From positions 1,121,225 through 1,185,224 of the forward strand of contig NZ_CP020991.1 in assembly GCF_002874775.1 (NCBI RefSeq): a DNA stretch of 64,000 nt, written 5' to 3'. Positions 18,464-27,263 of the stretch are shown here, piece after piece. Position 1 is the stretch's first letter. The number at the start of each line of letters is the position of its first letter. Origin of the DNA: Monoglobus pectinilyticus. Lineage in GTDB: Bacteria > Bacillota > Clostridia > Monoglobales > Monoglobaceae. The notes beneath the pieces are model-generated. The model had not been told where the DNA came from, ran no database searches, and saw nothing but the letters and a program-made list of their open reading frames with translations. Position numbers and translations under genes: made by a program.

Positions 18464-18508
18464 CTAATGTTAAATCCAAAATCATGCTAATGTTAAATTT
18501 AGGTTAAC
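18464..18508 (-). promoter_or_regulatory. Candidate Pho-box array upstream of pstS
   Basis: Read on the minus strand three TTAAC-type half sites occur: GTTAAC (18503-18508), TTTAAC (18492-18497) and TTTAAC (18469-18474), the last two within a repeated ATTTAACATTAG. Spacings of 11 and 23 bp place them near one face of the helix. This is the layout expected for PhoB/PhoP binding. The regulator is encoded in the same operon. Confidence 0.6.
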
Positions 18509-18643
18509 TATTTTTATTGTTGTCCCTTAATTTAAAAATATTATAAGGTTTTAATACTCCAATCTAACTCTTTCAGCAGTATTTTACACAGTTGGTTTGT
18601 ATAATTAAGTCGCTTTTTGTAAAAAGGTTTAAGGCAAATTTTA

Positions 18644-18672
18644 TTGACAATAGGAATATTTTAAGCTACAAT
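18644..18672 (+). promoter_or_regulatory. Promoter of mreB-like gene
   Basis: TTGACA (18644-18649) and TACAAT (18667-18672) with 17 bp between them, about 60 bp before the start codon. Confidence 0.65.
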
Positions 18673-18731
18673 AATCATTGTGTTGCAATATAGTAACATA
18701 TCTGTAATATTTTGGAAGGAGAATCCTCATT

Positions 18732-19733
18732 ATGTTTGGGCAGGATATTGGAATAGATTTAGGAACGTCTACCGTTCTTGTTTATGTGAAAGGCAGAGGA
18801 ATAATAGACCGGGAGCCATGCGTTGTGGCGGTGGACTCCGGCACGGACAGAATAATAGCGGTCGGTGCTGAAGCTCAAAAAATGCTGGGCCGCACACCCG
18901 GAAACATCATAGCGGTAAAACCTCTTAAAGACGGTGTTATTTCTGACTATTCGACAGCTGAAAGAATGCTCAAGCATTTTGTTCAAAAATCGTCGGGACA
19001 CAGTTTTATCGGAGCGTTTATAAAACCGAGAATGGTTGTCAGCGTCCCAAGCAATATAACGGAGGTTGAAGAACGCGCCGTTATTGACGCCGGAATTCAG
19101 GCAGGCGCCGGAAGGGTCAGCCTGGTTGAGGAGCCTTTGGCGGCAGCTTTGGGAGTTGGGATAAACGTTGAGGAAGCAAAAGGAAACGTTGTCGTGGATA
19201 TAGGCGGCGGAACCTGCGATATTGCCGTTATATCTCTCGGCGGAATAGTGATAAGCAGTTCTATTAAAACAGCCGGAGACAGTTTTGACGACGCTATCAT
19301 AAGATATATCAGGAAAAAATATAACGTTCTGATAGGTGAAAGAACTGCGGAACAATTAAAGATAAAAATCGGCTGCGTCTATAAAAGGGACAAGCTTTTA
19401 GCAATGGAAGCACGCGGAAGAAGTTTGGTTTCAGGTCTGCCAAAGACAATTCAGGTCTCAAGCGATGAAATTTTAGACGCGCTTAAGGAATCCGCCGGAG
19501 CTATAGTTGACGCCATCAGAACGCTTCTTGAAAAAACTCCGCCTGAACTTATCGGTGATATTTGCAGAAACGGTATTGTACTCACAGGCGGATGCTCTAA
19601 AATTTACGGTATTACCAACCTTATCTGGCGTGAGCTCAATATGAAGGCCAAAGTCGCAGACGACCCTGAAACCTGCGTTGTAACCGGCCTCGGAAAAGCC
19701 ATGGATCACCCGGAGCTGTTAAAACGAAAATAA
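18732..19733 (+). CDS. MreB/Mbl-family actin-like cell-shape protein
   Basis: A 333-residue actin-fold ATPase. The phosphate-1 loop is GIDLGTSTVLVYV near residue 7, phosphate-2 is VVVDIGGGTCDIAVIS near 158, and the adenosine motif is GIVLTGGCSKI near 287. MreB paralogues polymerise under the membrane and guide wall synthesis. It is a single gene with its own promoter and without mreC or mreD nearby, so it is more likely an Mbl/MreBH-type paralogue than the mreBCD copy. AAGGAGAATCC precedes the ATG. Confidence 0.88.
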   Translation: MFGQDIGIDLGTSTVLVYVKGRGIIDREPCVVAVDSGTDRIIAVGAEAQKMLGRTPGNIIAVKPLKDGVISDYSTAERMLKHFVQKSSGHSFIGAFIKPRMVVSVPSNITEVEERAVIDAGIQAGAGRVSLVEEPLAAALGVGINVEEAKGNVVVDIGGGTCDIAVISLGGIVISSSIKTAGDSFDDAIIRYIRKKYNVLIGERTAEQLKIKIGCVYKRDKLLAMEARGRSLVSGLPKTIQVSSDEILDALKESAGAIVDAIRTLLEKTPPELIGDICRNGIVLTGGCSKIYGITNLIWRELNMKAKVADDPETCVVTGLGKAMDHPELLKRK

Positions 19734-19868
19734 AATCTTACTTAGAAAACTCCTGCACAATTTTATAAACGGCAGGTTACATGTTAAACCTTTGGTAATT
19801 ATAAAAAATAAAATTTGTTTTAAATCCTAATTATAAAAACAGATCAGCAAAATAAAGTTTAAATTAAA

Positions 19869-19900
19869 AAAGGAATGCGGCTAAACCGCATTCCTTTTAT
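19869..19900. terminator. Bidirectional terminator between mreB-like gene and HU
   Basis: AAAGGAATGCGG pairs with CCGCATTCCTTT with A residues before and T residues after, so it can stop both the plus-strand mreB-like transcript and the minus-strand HU transcript. Confidence 0.8.
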
Positions 19901-19914
19901 ATATTTTCTTAAAA

Positions 19915-20193
19915 TTACTTGTTGTTAACAAGATCCTTTAAAGCACGGCCAGCCTTAAAAGCCGGAACCTTTGCAGCAGGAATATTCATTTCTTCACCTG
20001 TGAGAGGGTTCTTTCCTGTTCTGGCAGCTCTGTCTCTAACTTCAAAGCTTCCAAATCCGATTAACTGAACTTTTTCACCCTTCTTGAGAGTATCCTGAAC
20101 TGTTTCAATAAAAGCTGCGAGTGCTGCCTCTGAATCCTTCTTTGTCAAACCTGATTTTTCAGCCATAGCTGAAAGTAATTCTTGCTTATTCAT
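19915..20193 (-). CDS. hup: DNA-binding protein HU
   Basis: A 92-residue nucleoid protein, the standard HU length. It has [20 protein letters not shown] at the N-terminus, [18 protein letters not shown] in the beta arm, in which the Arg and Pro at the tip intercalate into DNA, and a [12 protein letters not shown] end. HU bends DNA non-specifically and helps replication and repair. Single-gene unit with AGGAGG before the start and a shared terminator. Confidence 0.95.
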   Translation of the reverse strand: MNKQELLSAMAEKSGLTKKDSEAALAAFIETVQDTLKKGEKVQLIGFGSFEVRDRAARTGKNPLTGEEMNIPAAKVPAFKAGRALKDLVNNK

Positions 20194-20622
20194 TTTTTGT
20201 CCTCCTAAAAAAATATATAAAATAATTATTTTTTCAAAGCTTTAAGTAGGGTTAATATCTGCATGTCTGTTTCAGGTTAACGTCTTAGAATGACCGTTTG
20301 CCACAACAATATAGTTATAGCCTATAAGCACTGCAAATACTCCCATCCCCTTAATCCACCAATACGTATTTATTTTACTACAAATAACTGCAAATTTCCA
20401 CACTATTTTTTTGATTTATAAAATATTTGTATAAATAAACAAATTTTTGAGCCTTTTGAGCCCTGAAAACATGAATTTATAGTAACTTTTCACCAAAAAA
20501 AGGAAGATATTTTTTTGTTCCAATTCAATTTTGAGTTCAGTCCACGTTTTCACGGCTTGCTTTATATCGTCATTTTGATGAATTTATAAGATTTTTCACT
20601 TAAAATCATTTTTAGCAATTCT
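20194..20622. other. Intergenic region between HU and guaB promoter
   Basis: AT-rich and without an open gene. The HU promoter must lie in the first part (about 20,400 and below) on the minus strand, but I see no strong match. Nothing else stands out. Confidence 0.4.
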
Positions 20623-20651
20623 TTGACAAATATTCAACTCTATGATATAAT
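20623..20651 (+). promoter_or_regulatory. Consensus promoter of guaB
   Basis: TTGACA (20623-20628) and TATAAT (20646-20651) with an exact 17-bp spacer. The start codon is 192 bp further on, leaving a leader of about 185 nt. Confidence 0.8.
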
Positions 20652-20700
20652 ATCTTATTAAAAAAACGACAATTAATTTTTAATTTATTATCTAACAAAA

Positions 20701-20779
20701 TTGCCGTAATATATGGATAAAATATCAGCTCATATATTGTTATATAAGACGCGTGATATTATACATTTTTTACCGGCAA
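20701..20779 (+). promoter_or_regulatory. Folded leader of guaB, possible regulatory RNA
   Basis: TTGCCGTAA (20701-20709) can pair with TTACCGGCAA (20770-20779, one bulge) to close the domain. Inside, AATATATG (20708-20715) pairs with CATATATT (20731-20738), with GATA/TATC extending that hairpin, and a second weaker AU-rich arm spans about 20740-20765. This gives a three-way junction, but it lacks the conserved joining-strand bases of the known purine riboswitch. Class unknown. Confidence 0.45.
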
Positions 20780-20843
20780 ACTTAAAATCTTAAATTTACT
20801 TACCATACTATTCACAATATTAATTTTATAGGAGGATATAAAT

Positions 20844-22346
20844 ATGGCTTATTATTACAAAGAACCATCTCACACATTCAGTGAATACTTGCTTGTACCG
20901 GGTTACTCTGATTCTAACTGCATTCCCGGCAACGTCTCTTTAAAAACACCGCTCGTTAAATATAAAAAAGGTGAGGAACCCGCATTATCTATGAACACTC
21001 CGCTTGTGTCCGCCATAATGCAGTCGGTTTCAGGCGTTGATATGGCTATTGCCCTCGCAAGAGAGGGAGGCGTATCCTTTATTTACGGCTCACAGCCTAT
21101 AGAAAAGCAGGCTGAAATGATTAGGAAAGTTAAAGCATACAAGGCCGGTTTTGTTGAGTCAGACTCAAATATAAGCCCGGACAAGACCTTAGCCGATATT
21201 CTTGCATTAAAGGCTGAAAGAGGCCACTCCACAATAGCTGTCACAGAAGACGGAACACAAAACGGCAAGCTTGTGGGTATAGTAACCAGCCGTGATTACA
21301 GGGTCAGCCGTATGTCGCCTGATGAAAAAATCTCAACTTTTATGACCCCGTTTGACAAGCTCATCACAGCTCCTGAGGGCACAACTCTAAAAGAAGCCAA
21401 CGACATATTATGGGAACATAAGCTCAATTCACTGCCCATTGTTAACGATGACGGAAGACTGGTGGCATTTGTATTCCGAAAGGATTACGAACAGCACAAA
21501 GAGAATCCTCTTGAACTGCTTGATTCACATAAGAGATACGTGGTTGGAGCAGGTATAAACACAAGAGATTACGAGGAGCGTGTGCCGGCTCTCGTAGAGG
21601 CAGGGGTAGACATTCTCTGCATAGATTCCAGTGAGGGTTATACTGAATGGCAGTCGAGAGTTATAAAATTTATACGTGAAAAATACGGCGACACAGTCAA
21701 AGTCGGAGCCGGCAATATAGTAGACAGAGAAGGCTTTAGATTCTTAGCTGAGGCGGGCGCAGACTTTATAAAGATAGGAATAGGCGGCGGAAGTATTTGT
21801 ATCACCCGTGAAACCAAAGGTATAGGACGGGGACAGGCTACTTCTGTCATAGAGGTAGCAGAGGCAAGAGACGAATATTTCAAAGAAACCGGAGTATATA
21901 TTCCGATATGTTCTGACGGCGGTATTGTTCTTGACTATCATATAACATTAGCGCTCGCTATGGGATGTGACTTCTGTATGCTAGGCAGATACTTTGCCAG
22001 ATTTGACGAAAGCCCGACCAATAAAGTTATGGTCAACGGCAGTTACATGAAGGAATACTGGGGTGAGGGAAGCGCAAGAGCGAGAAACTGGCAGAGGTAC
22101 GACCTCGGCGGCGCGGCAAAGCTCTCATTTGTAGAGGGAGTGGACTGTTATGTTCCATATGCCGGCTCACTGCACGATAATCTAACAACCACCCTGAGCA
22201 AGGTTCGCTCTACCATGTGCAACTGCGGAGCGACCAGCATTTCTGAATTCCAGAATAAAGCAAAGCTGACTTTGGTAAGCAGTGTATCGATTATTGAGGG
22301 CGGAGCCCATGACGTTGTAGTGAAGGATAATGTAAATCATGAGTAA
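20844..22346 (+). CDS. guaB: Inosine-5'-monophosphate dehydrogenase
   Basis: A 500-residue enzyme that oxidises IMP to XMP with NAD+, the committed step to GMP. The barrel holds the catalytic Cys in [19 protein letters not shown] near residue 315, the phosphate loop [10 protein letters not shown] near 355, and the flap region following [12 protein letters not shown]. Two CBS domains are inserted at ~115-230. Length and CBS layout are as in typical guaB. It has a consensus promoter, a long folded leader and AGGAGG before the ATG. A strong terminator follows. No purine-pathway gene is adjacent. Confidence 0.93.
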   Translation: MAYYYKEPSHTFSEYLLVPGYSDSNCIPGNVSLKTPLVKYKKGEEPALSMNTPLVSAIMQSVSGVDMAIALAREGGVSFIYGSQPIEKQAEMIRKVKAYKAGFVESDSNISPDKTLADILALKAERGHSTIAVTEDGTQNGKLVGIVTSRDYRVSRMSPDEKISTFMTPFDKLITAPEGTTLKEANDILWEHKLNSLPIVNDDGRLVAFVFRKDYEQHKENPLELLDSHKRYVVGAGINTRDYEERVPALVEAGVDILCIDSSEGYTEWQSRVIKFIREKYGDTVKVGAGNIVDREGFRFLAEAGADFIKIGIGGGSICITRETKGIGRGQATSVIEVAEARDEYFKETGVYIPICSDGGIVLDYHITLALAMGCDFCMLGRYFARFDESPTNKVMVNGSYMKEYWGEGSARARNWQRYDLGGAAKLSFVEGVDCYVPYAGSLHDNLTTTLSKVRSTMCNCGATSISEFQNKAKLTLVSSVSIIEGGAHDVVVKDNVNHE

Positions 22347-22347
22347 T

Positions 22348-22384
22348 AAAAATATCCCTGTCTAGTTTAGACAGGGATATTTTT
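22348..22384. terminator. Terminator of guaB
   Basis: AAAAATATCCCTGTCTA pairs with TAGACAGGGATATTTTT, a perfect stem with a 3-base loop directly after the guaB stop. Confidence 0.9.
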
Positions 22385-22487
22385 GTGTCCGTGTCCAATT
22401 AAGCCTGCGGCTTATTGGCAGAAATCGATTTTGTATATAATTCCATTTAATATATAGTTATTTTGCTTATTAAAAATTATAATTAAC

Positions 22488-22738
22488 TTTGTATATGACC
22501 CCATATAATATTTATTATTTTACTTATAATAGGTGTTTGAATCATTTAATTATTACACTAAAAAAGCGGGCTTTTCAGTGAACTTCGGTAGGTGTGACCA
22601 CACTTTTTTTAAAAGTGTGTGTGATACATACTAACTTGTTTTGCCATTACCTGCAATGTCATTAATATGTATACTCAATGCAGATGAAATCTGCCTCGTT
22701 AGGTGAGCTATCATCTGAACACGTAGTGTTCAATATAT
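22488..22738 (+). repeat. Intergenic repeat copy R3 (short variant)
   Basis: It has the family ends TTTGTATATGACCCC and GAACACGTAGTGTTC but lacks the GC-rich middle. Where longer copies carry a small variable hairpin after CGGTAGG, this one carries a longer insert: GTGTGACCACAC, a T-run, GTGTGTGTG, then the CAGATGAAATCTG palindrome. That same insert is what R1 contains. Confidence 0.7.
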
Positions 22739-22763
22739 CAAAAAGATATTTAACAAAATTAAC

Positions 22764-23117
22764 TTTGTATATGACCCCCTATAAAAAATTTATTATTACA
22801 TAATAATGGTGTTTGAACCATTTCTTTTTCTCACAAGAAAAAGAAACGCTTCACCAAAGAAAAAGTGCCTGCTCGCTTAGGTCGCCTACGGCTCCAAGGG
22901 GCGCTCGCCCCCGCTCATTTCATCATGAAGCATGCTTCATGATGAAAAAAGCCCTGTAACTTTCCCGTTGACTTTGTGTACTGCCGTGAAAATAGATATT
23001 CCGAGTTCCTATTAATTTAATCCACTATAAAAGTCGGTTTTTCAGTGAACATCGGTAGGCTTGCGATAGCAAGCGCGTTAGGTGAGCTATCATCTGAACA
23101 CGTAGTGTTCAATATAT
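22764..23117 (+). repeat. Intergenic repeat copy R4 (full unit)
   Basis: A full unit in direct tandem with R3. It contains the A/T-rich arm hairpin, the GC-rich CCTACGGCTCCAAGGGGCGC block, a long CATGAAGCATGCTTCATG palindrome near 22926, the variable hairpin GCTTGC (23059-23064)/GCAAGC (23069-23074) and the terminal GAACACGTAGTGTTC hairpin. It ends 28 bp from an XRE regulator gene. Confidence 0.8.
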
Positions 23118-23144
23118 AAATTTATCTAACAAATTATATTTTAA

Positions 23145-23453
23145 TTATTCTTTCAAACCTTTTGCTAGTGTTAACATACTTTCTATATATTCACTTTTTA
23201 AGCTTTTACATTCAGATATTAAATCATGCAAAAGTTTAGGGTATTCAACATCTTCACAAAAAAATTCTTGTGGTGTTATTTGAAAGTATTCGCATATATT
23301 TAATAACATACTTAACGATGGTAAGGATTTTCCATTCTCTATTGTATTTATATATCCTTCTGATTGTCCTAATGTTATGCTTAATTCTCGTGCGGAAATA
23401 TCCTCTTGAGTTCTTAACTTTGCAATTCTTTTACATATAAAATTTTCATCCAT
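23145..23453 (-). CDS. XRE-family regulator, repeat-linked
   Basis: A 102-residue Cro/C1 HTH protein: KRIAKLRTQEDISARELSIT, then LGQSEGYINTIENGKSLPS and FQITPQEFF, followed by a C-terminal helix. It is about 70% identical by eye to the next gene and clearly related to the regulator at 1068-1391. AGGAG lies before the ATG at 23453. Its stop faces repeat R4, as the 1.1 kb regulator's stop faces R1, so regulator and repeat recur as a pair. Target unknown. Confidence 0.8.
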   Translation of the reverse strand: MDENFICKRIAKLRTQEDISARELSITLGQSEGYINTIENGKSLPSLSMLLNICEYFQITPQEFFCEDVEYPKLLHDLISECKSLKSEYIESMLTLAKGLKE

Positions 23454-23491
23454 ATAGATTAACTCCTTATATTAAATTTGTAAAAATATTT

Positions 23492-23809
23492 CTATTTGTT
23501 TATTTTATTTATTAGAACAAGTATACTATCCAATGTTTCTTTATCTAAATCAGAACATCCACTCATTATGTCATGTAAGATTTTGGGATACTCTATATCT
23601 TCATTAAAAAACTCATGTGGTGTTATTTGAAAGTATTCACATATATTTAAAAATCCTCTTAATGAAGGAAGAGAGTTACCATTTTCAATTGAATTAATAT
23701 ATCCGCCTGATTGCCCAAGCCTAAATCCTAGTTCTCGTGCAGAAATATTTTCTTGTGTTCTTAACTTTGCAATTCTTTCACGTATAAATTGTGTATATAT
23801 TTTAATCAC
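23492..23809 (-). CDS. XRE-family regulator, paralogue of the gene downstream
   Basis: About 105 residues with the same HTH layout (RERIAKLRTQENISARELGF, then LGQSGGYINSIENGNSLPS and FQITPHEFF) as the gene 38 bp downstream, so the two arose by tandem duplication. Start choice is uncertain. The GTG at 23809 adds three residues; the position that aligns with the Met of both relatives reads ATA instead of ATG. Probably co-transcribed with its paralogue. Divergent from the SLOG-like gene, which may be its target (inference). Confidence 0.75.
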   Translation of the reverse strand: MIKIYTQFIRERIAKLRTQENISARELGFRLGQSGGYINSIENGNSLPSLRGFLNICEYFQITPHEFFNEDIEYPKILHDIMSGCSDLDKETLDSILVLINKINK

Positions 23810-23985
23810 CCACTTATGTATATATTATACAATAATAGTATACACATTATATATGATTATAGTTTTAATTTGCATTGATTTATCCGATTAAATATTATAT
23901 AATTGTAATATGCTACACATTAAGTTCTTTTTATAACTATTATTGTATTTGGGGAAATAAAAAATATTATGGCGGTGTTAAGAGT

Positions 23986-24429
23986 ATGAGTGAAAAATCC
24001 TGTTGTTTCTGTGGTCATAGATTTGTTTTTCAAAACATTAATGATAAGGTAAGAGAGATAATTACAGATTTAGTAGAAAATAAAGGGGTAACTGTTTTTT
24101 ATACCGGTCATATGGGAGATTTTGATGAACTTTGTGAAAGTATAGTAAGAAATTTAAAAAGTTGTCATAGAAATATTAAAATATATTGGGTAATTCCTTA
24201 TTATATGAAACGAATAAACGCTAATAAGGAACAATACTCCATATTGTTTGACGAAATTATTTCACCCGATTTCGGGGATGTTCATTATAAACAAGCGATA
24301 AAAATGCGAAATCAATGGCTTGTCGATAATTCAGATATAATTATTTGTTATGTAAAACAAGATGGAGGCGCATATAAAACAAAAAAATATGCTGAAAAAA
24401 CAAATATACAAATAATTAACTGCGTTTAA
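23986..24429 (+). CDS. SLOG-like nucleotide-binding protein (YpsA/DUF1273-like)
   Basis: 147 residues. It starts with CCFCGHRFVF, matching the CxxTGHR opening of the YpsA/DUF1273 group of the SLOG superfamily, then FYTGHMGDFDELCE (a glycine-rich turn), YWVIPYY, and a DNSDIIICYV strand ending in GGAYKTKKYA. SLOG proteins bind nucleotides or ligands, and several act as sensors in defence modules, although YpsA-type members are linked to cell division in Bacillus. The start is ATG 23986, preceded by a weak GGCGG site. It stands alone between two divergent regulators and a long inverted repeat. Function not established. Confidence 0.65.
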   Translation: MSEKSCCFCGHRFVFQNINDKVREIITDLVENKGVTVFYTGHMGDFDELCESIVRNLKSCHRNIKIYWVIPYYMKRINANKEQYSILFDEIISPDFGDVHYKQAIKMRNQWLVDNSDIIICYVKQDGGAYKTKKYAEKTNIQIINCV

Positions 24430-24439
24430 TTAATTATTC

Positions 24440-24540
24440 AAATATATATTCAGCGGATTCATCTAAAAAATTAACTAAATTATAAAATATGAGTCAAGAT
24501 TGAACAATCTGTTATTTTTGAATCCGCTGAATATATATTT
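24440..24540. repeat. 22-bp perfect inverted repeat with 57-bp loop
   Basis: The arms 24440-24461 and 24519-24540 are exact reverse complements (core ATTCAGCGGATTCA / TGAATCCGCTGAAT). They directly follow the SLOG-like gene. It could be a large terminator, but no T run follows, so a miniature mobile element is also possible. Confidence 0.7.
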
Positions 24541-24713
24541 GATATTAACATAAAACATTTAACTTTAATTATTTATGTTTTTTCTAAAACGTATATTGTT
24601 AATATTATGTATACTTACTGTGGGACTATATTTATTTGAGTTGTTACTAGTTTAAAACATGCGTAAAAGGAATATATAAAACAGACTTTAAATTTTAAAA
24701 AAGGTCAATAAGT

Positions 24714-25100
24714 TATATATTGAACACTATGTGTTCAGATGATAGTTCACCTAACGAGCTTGCTATCGCAAGCCTACCGATGTTCACTAAAAACCCAATT
24801 TTTTGTGTATTATAAAAGCTGAAAACTTAGTTTTTTGATAAGTTAAATTAATAGGAACTCGGAATATCTCTTATCACGGTAGTTCACAAAGTCAACGGGA
24901 AAGTTACAGGGCTTTTTTCATCATGAAGCCATGCTTCATGGTGAAATGAGCGGGGGCGAGCGCCCCTTGGAGCCGATAGGCGACCTAAGCGAGCAAGCAC
25001 TTTTTCTTTGGTGAAGCGTTTCTTTTTCTTGCGAGAAAAAGAAATGGTTCAAACACCTTATTATGTAATAATAAAATTTTTTATATGGGGTCATATACAT
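24714..25100 (-). repeat. Intergenic repeat copy R5 (full unit, inverted)
   Basis: Same unit as R4 on the opposite strand, from the terminal GAACACTATGTGTTC hairpin to GGGGTCATATACA. The variable hairpin is GCTTGC/GCAAGC (24758-24773), the same sequence as in R4. The terminal-hairpin loop differs from R4 (TAT versus GTA) while the stem is kept. Confidence 0.8.
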
Positions 25101-25172
25101 AGTATATAGATAGTTTTTTTTAGTTAAGTAAAATAATAAAAAAATTATATAATGTCATATGTAAGAAAATTG

Positions 25173-25252
25173 TATATTGAACACTGCGTGTTCAGATGAT
25201 AGCTCACCTAACGCGGCGCATAAATGCGCCCTACCGATGTTCACTGAAAACC
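25173..25252 (-). repeat. Intergenic repeat copy R6 (terminal part, inverted)
   Basis: Only the terminal third is present: GAACACTGCGTGTTC, AGGTGAGCTATCATCT in reverse, and a variable hairpin GGCGCAT/ATGCGCC (25215-25230) with a different stem sequence from the other copies but intact pairing. Confidence 0.7.
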
Positions 25253-25301
25253 TTTTTGTATATCTAATTAAATTTAGTCGGTATAGGTTTATATACAAAT
25301 T

Positions 25302-25336
25302 CAGCCGTACTTCATATTCATTGCGAGGTACGGCTG
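25302..25336. terminator. Hairpin, probable terminator
   Basis: CAGCCGTAC (25302-25310) pairs with GTACGGCTG (25328-25336), flanked by AT-rich sequence. It lies between repeat R6 and the phosphofructokinase gene. Orientation unclear. Confidence 0.5.
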
Positions 25337-25632
25337 ATATTTGTTAAGCTTTTAATTCATCTATATTAATACGTAAATTAATAATTCAAATAATACTATG
25401 CTTTCCGCACAGCCAATAATCGCATCCCTCAGTTCCTGCGGAGCTTTTATTAATAGCTGACATGCGCCGGCGCTTCTGACAAATCTCAGTATAACCTTAT
25501 AATAAAGAAACACACCATCTTAATTAAACAAGACCTTTAATTCCTTGTAATATCCAACTGTTATAGTCCTAACAAATTTAAATCTTATTATAATTTAAGT
25601 TAACAAATAATCTATATTATTCAAAGAACAAA

Positions 25633-26859
25633 TTAATCAAGGAACAAATGACGCGGCAGTCCGTCAACCATAAACGGAGTCAGTTCTCCTATTATAAGCG
25701 GACGGCAGTATGCCAAAAATTCATCCGAAACATATGTTCCGTCATTTATTATCCACTCGTCCGGAACAACCTTTTCAATATTGGCTATTTTATTTACATC
25801 ATATGTAGAGCATATTATATTATATGGCTCGTTTGACGTCCTGGTAAATATAATCATCTTGCCTGTCTCGCCGTTTAAGGCCGCCTGAACAGCCTCGCTC
25901 CCAGCCATAAAAGCCTCGGTAATGTCACGTCTTGACACTATGTGCGACGCACATCTCTGAAGCGTGCTGAACACAATACCCCTGGACTTAACACCTAAGT
26001 TGGCGCCAATAAAATCCGCCAAATATAAAGCGGTTCCGCCAAGTGATTTATGACCGAAAGAATCCTCGAATGTCGCCTGTTTATTGTCTTCACAAACATA
26101 TTCGCCGTTAGCCAGCTTTATTCCCTCCGAAACCGCAATAACTACAGAGGTTTTTTTCTTTTTAACAGCCTTCACCTGCTCTAAAAATCTGTCGTAGTCA
26201 AAAGTTACTTCCGGCAGATAAATTAGATCGGGTCCAGGACAGTCTTCAGCCCTTGAAAGAGCTGCCGCTGCAGTGAGCCAGCCGGCGTTTCTGCCCATAA
26301 TTTCCACAACCGTAACCGATTCGGTTGGATAAGTATTTACGTCGCGTATTATTTCTTTCAGCGCCGACGCTATATATTTTGCAGCGCTTCCATAACCCGG
26401 TGTGTGGTCTGTAACAGCCAGGTCGTTATCAATAGTTTTCGGCACTCCCATAAACCTAATATCGCTGCCTATTTCCTCGGCGTAATTTGACAGCTTTTTT
26501 ATAGTGTCCATAGAATCGTTTCCGCCTATATAGAAGAAATATTTTATATCAAGCTCTTCCATAATACTGAACAATAATTTATATGTTGCCTCGCTTTCCT
26601 CCACAGACGGCAGTTTAAAACGGCATGTACCCAAAAAAGACGACGGGGTGCGCTTTAGAAGCTCAATGTCCAGTTCATTTTTTACGTATTCGGACATATC
26701 AACGACTTTTTTATTTAAAAACCCTTCGATTCCGTTTCTCATACCATATATTTTTTCTACTCCCGCATCCTTTGCGGCTTTAAATACACCAACCAAACTT
26801 GAATTAATAACAGAGGTCGGACCCCCGGACTGACCTACAACAACATTGCCTTTTACCAA
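25633..26859 (-). CDS. 6-phosphofructokinase, PPi-dependent type
   Basis: A 408-residue glycolytic enzyme that phosphorylates fructose-6-phosphate. VVGQSGGPTSVINSS binds the phosphoryl donor. At ~residue 105, GGNDSMDT has Asp where ATP-enzymes have Gly, and MGVPKTIDND near 138 has the Lys that marks pyrophosphate users. MGRNAGWLTA near 188 binds the sugar phosphate. Both donor-site residues favour PPi as substrate, which makes the step reversible. Single-gene unit with GGGGATAATC before the start. Donor specificity is inferred from these residues only. Confidence 0.88.
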   Translation of the reverse strand: MVKGNVVVGQSGGPTSVINSSLVGVFKAAKDAGVEKIYGMRNGIEGFLNKKVVDMSEYVKNELDIELLKRTPSSFLGTCRFKLPSVEESEATYKLLFSIMEELDIKYFFYIGGNDSMDTIKKLSNYAEEIGSDIRFMGVPKTIDNDLAVTDHTPGYGSAAKYIASALKEIIRDVNTYPTESVTVVEIMGRNAGWLTAAAALSRAEDCPGPDLIYLPEVTFDYDRFLEQVKAVKKKKTSVVIAVSEGIKLANGEYVCEDNKQATFEDSFGHKSLGGTALYLADFIGANLGVKSRGIVFSTLQRCASHIVSRRDITEAFMAGSEAVQAALNGETGKMIIFTRTSNEPYNIICSTYDVNKIANIEKVVPDEWIINDGTYVSDEFLAYCRPLIIGELTPFMVDGLPRHLFLD

Positions 26860-27263
26860 AGTGATTATCCCCTTTCGACTAATTAATAACTTAAACCCTA
26901 AATTTTTTCAATATTATATAAAATACCCTCTCTATTTTATAATTTAAACATCAAAAACATTTAGGAGATAATAAATAAAAATATTTAACATATTAAATAA
27001 ATAATATAAAATTTATACAAATTATTATAGCAGATAAGCGCCTGATTTTCAATGTCATAATGGTAAAATTTTTCGCAGCAAAATTGGTAAAAAACACAAG
27101 AAACCTTTGTTTTTTTATTTAAAGTATATTTTAAGATATAAGTGGGAAATATATAATTGGGTCAATAGGCATTTTTTTATTTTCAATAACAACCGCAACA
27201 AATTTTAGAATAACGCCGCAGACAAAATACTAAGAATATAAGTATTTAAGGAGCTGAAGCTTT
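26860..27263. other. AT-rich intergenic region
   Basis: No gene seen. The promoter of the phosphofructokinase gene should lie on the minus strand near 26.9-27.05 kb, but no clear -35/-10 pair was found. The last 25 bp contain the AAGGAG ribosome site of the next small gene. Confidence 0.4.

Noticed and set aside
20701-20779. Known purine riboswitch upstream of guaB
   Set aside because: The three-way outline is similar, but the conserved joining-strand bases and loop sequences of that class are not present, so it is listed only as a leader of unknown class.
22488-23117. CRISPR array
   Set aside because: The tandem repeats are hundreds of bases long, with no short regular spacers and no cas genes.
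1405-25252. Insertion sequence or group II intron as source of the repeats
   Set aside because: No transposase, reverse transcriptase or catalytic intron domain is encoded in any copy, and the copies are only 80-470 bp.
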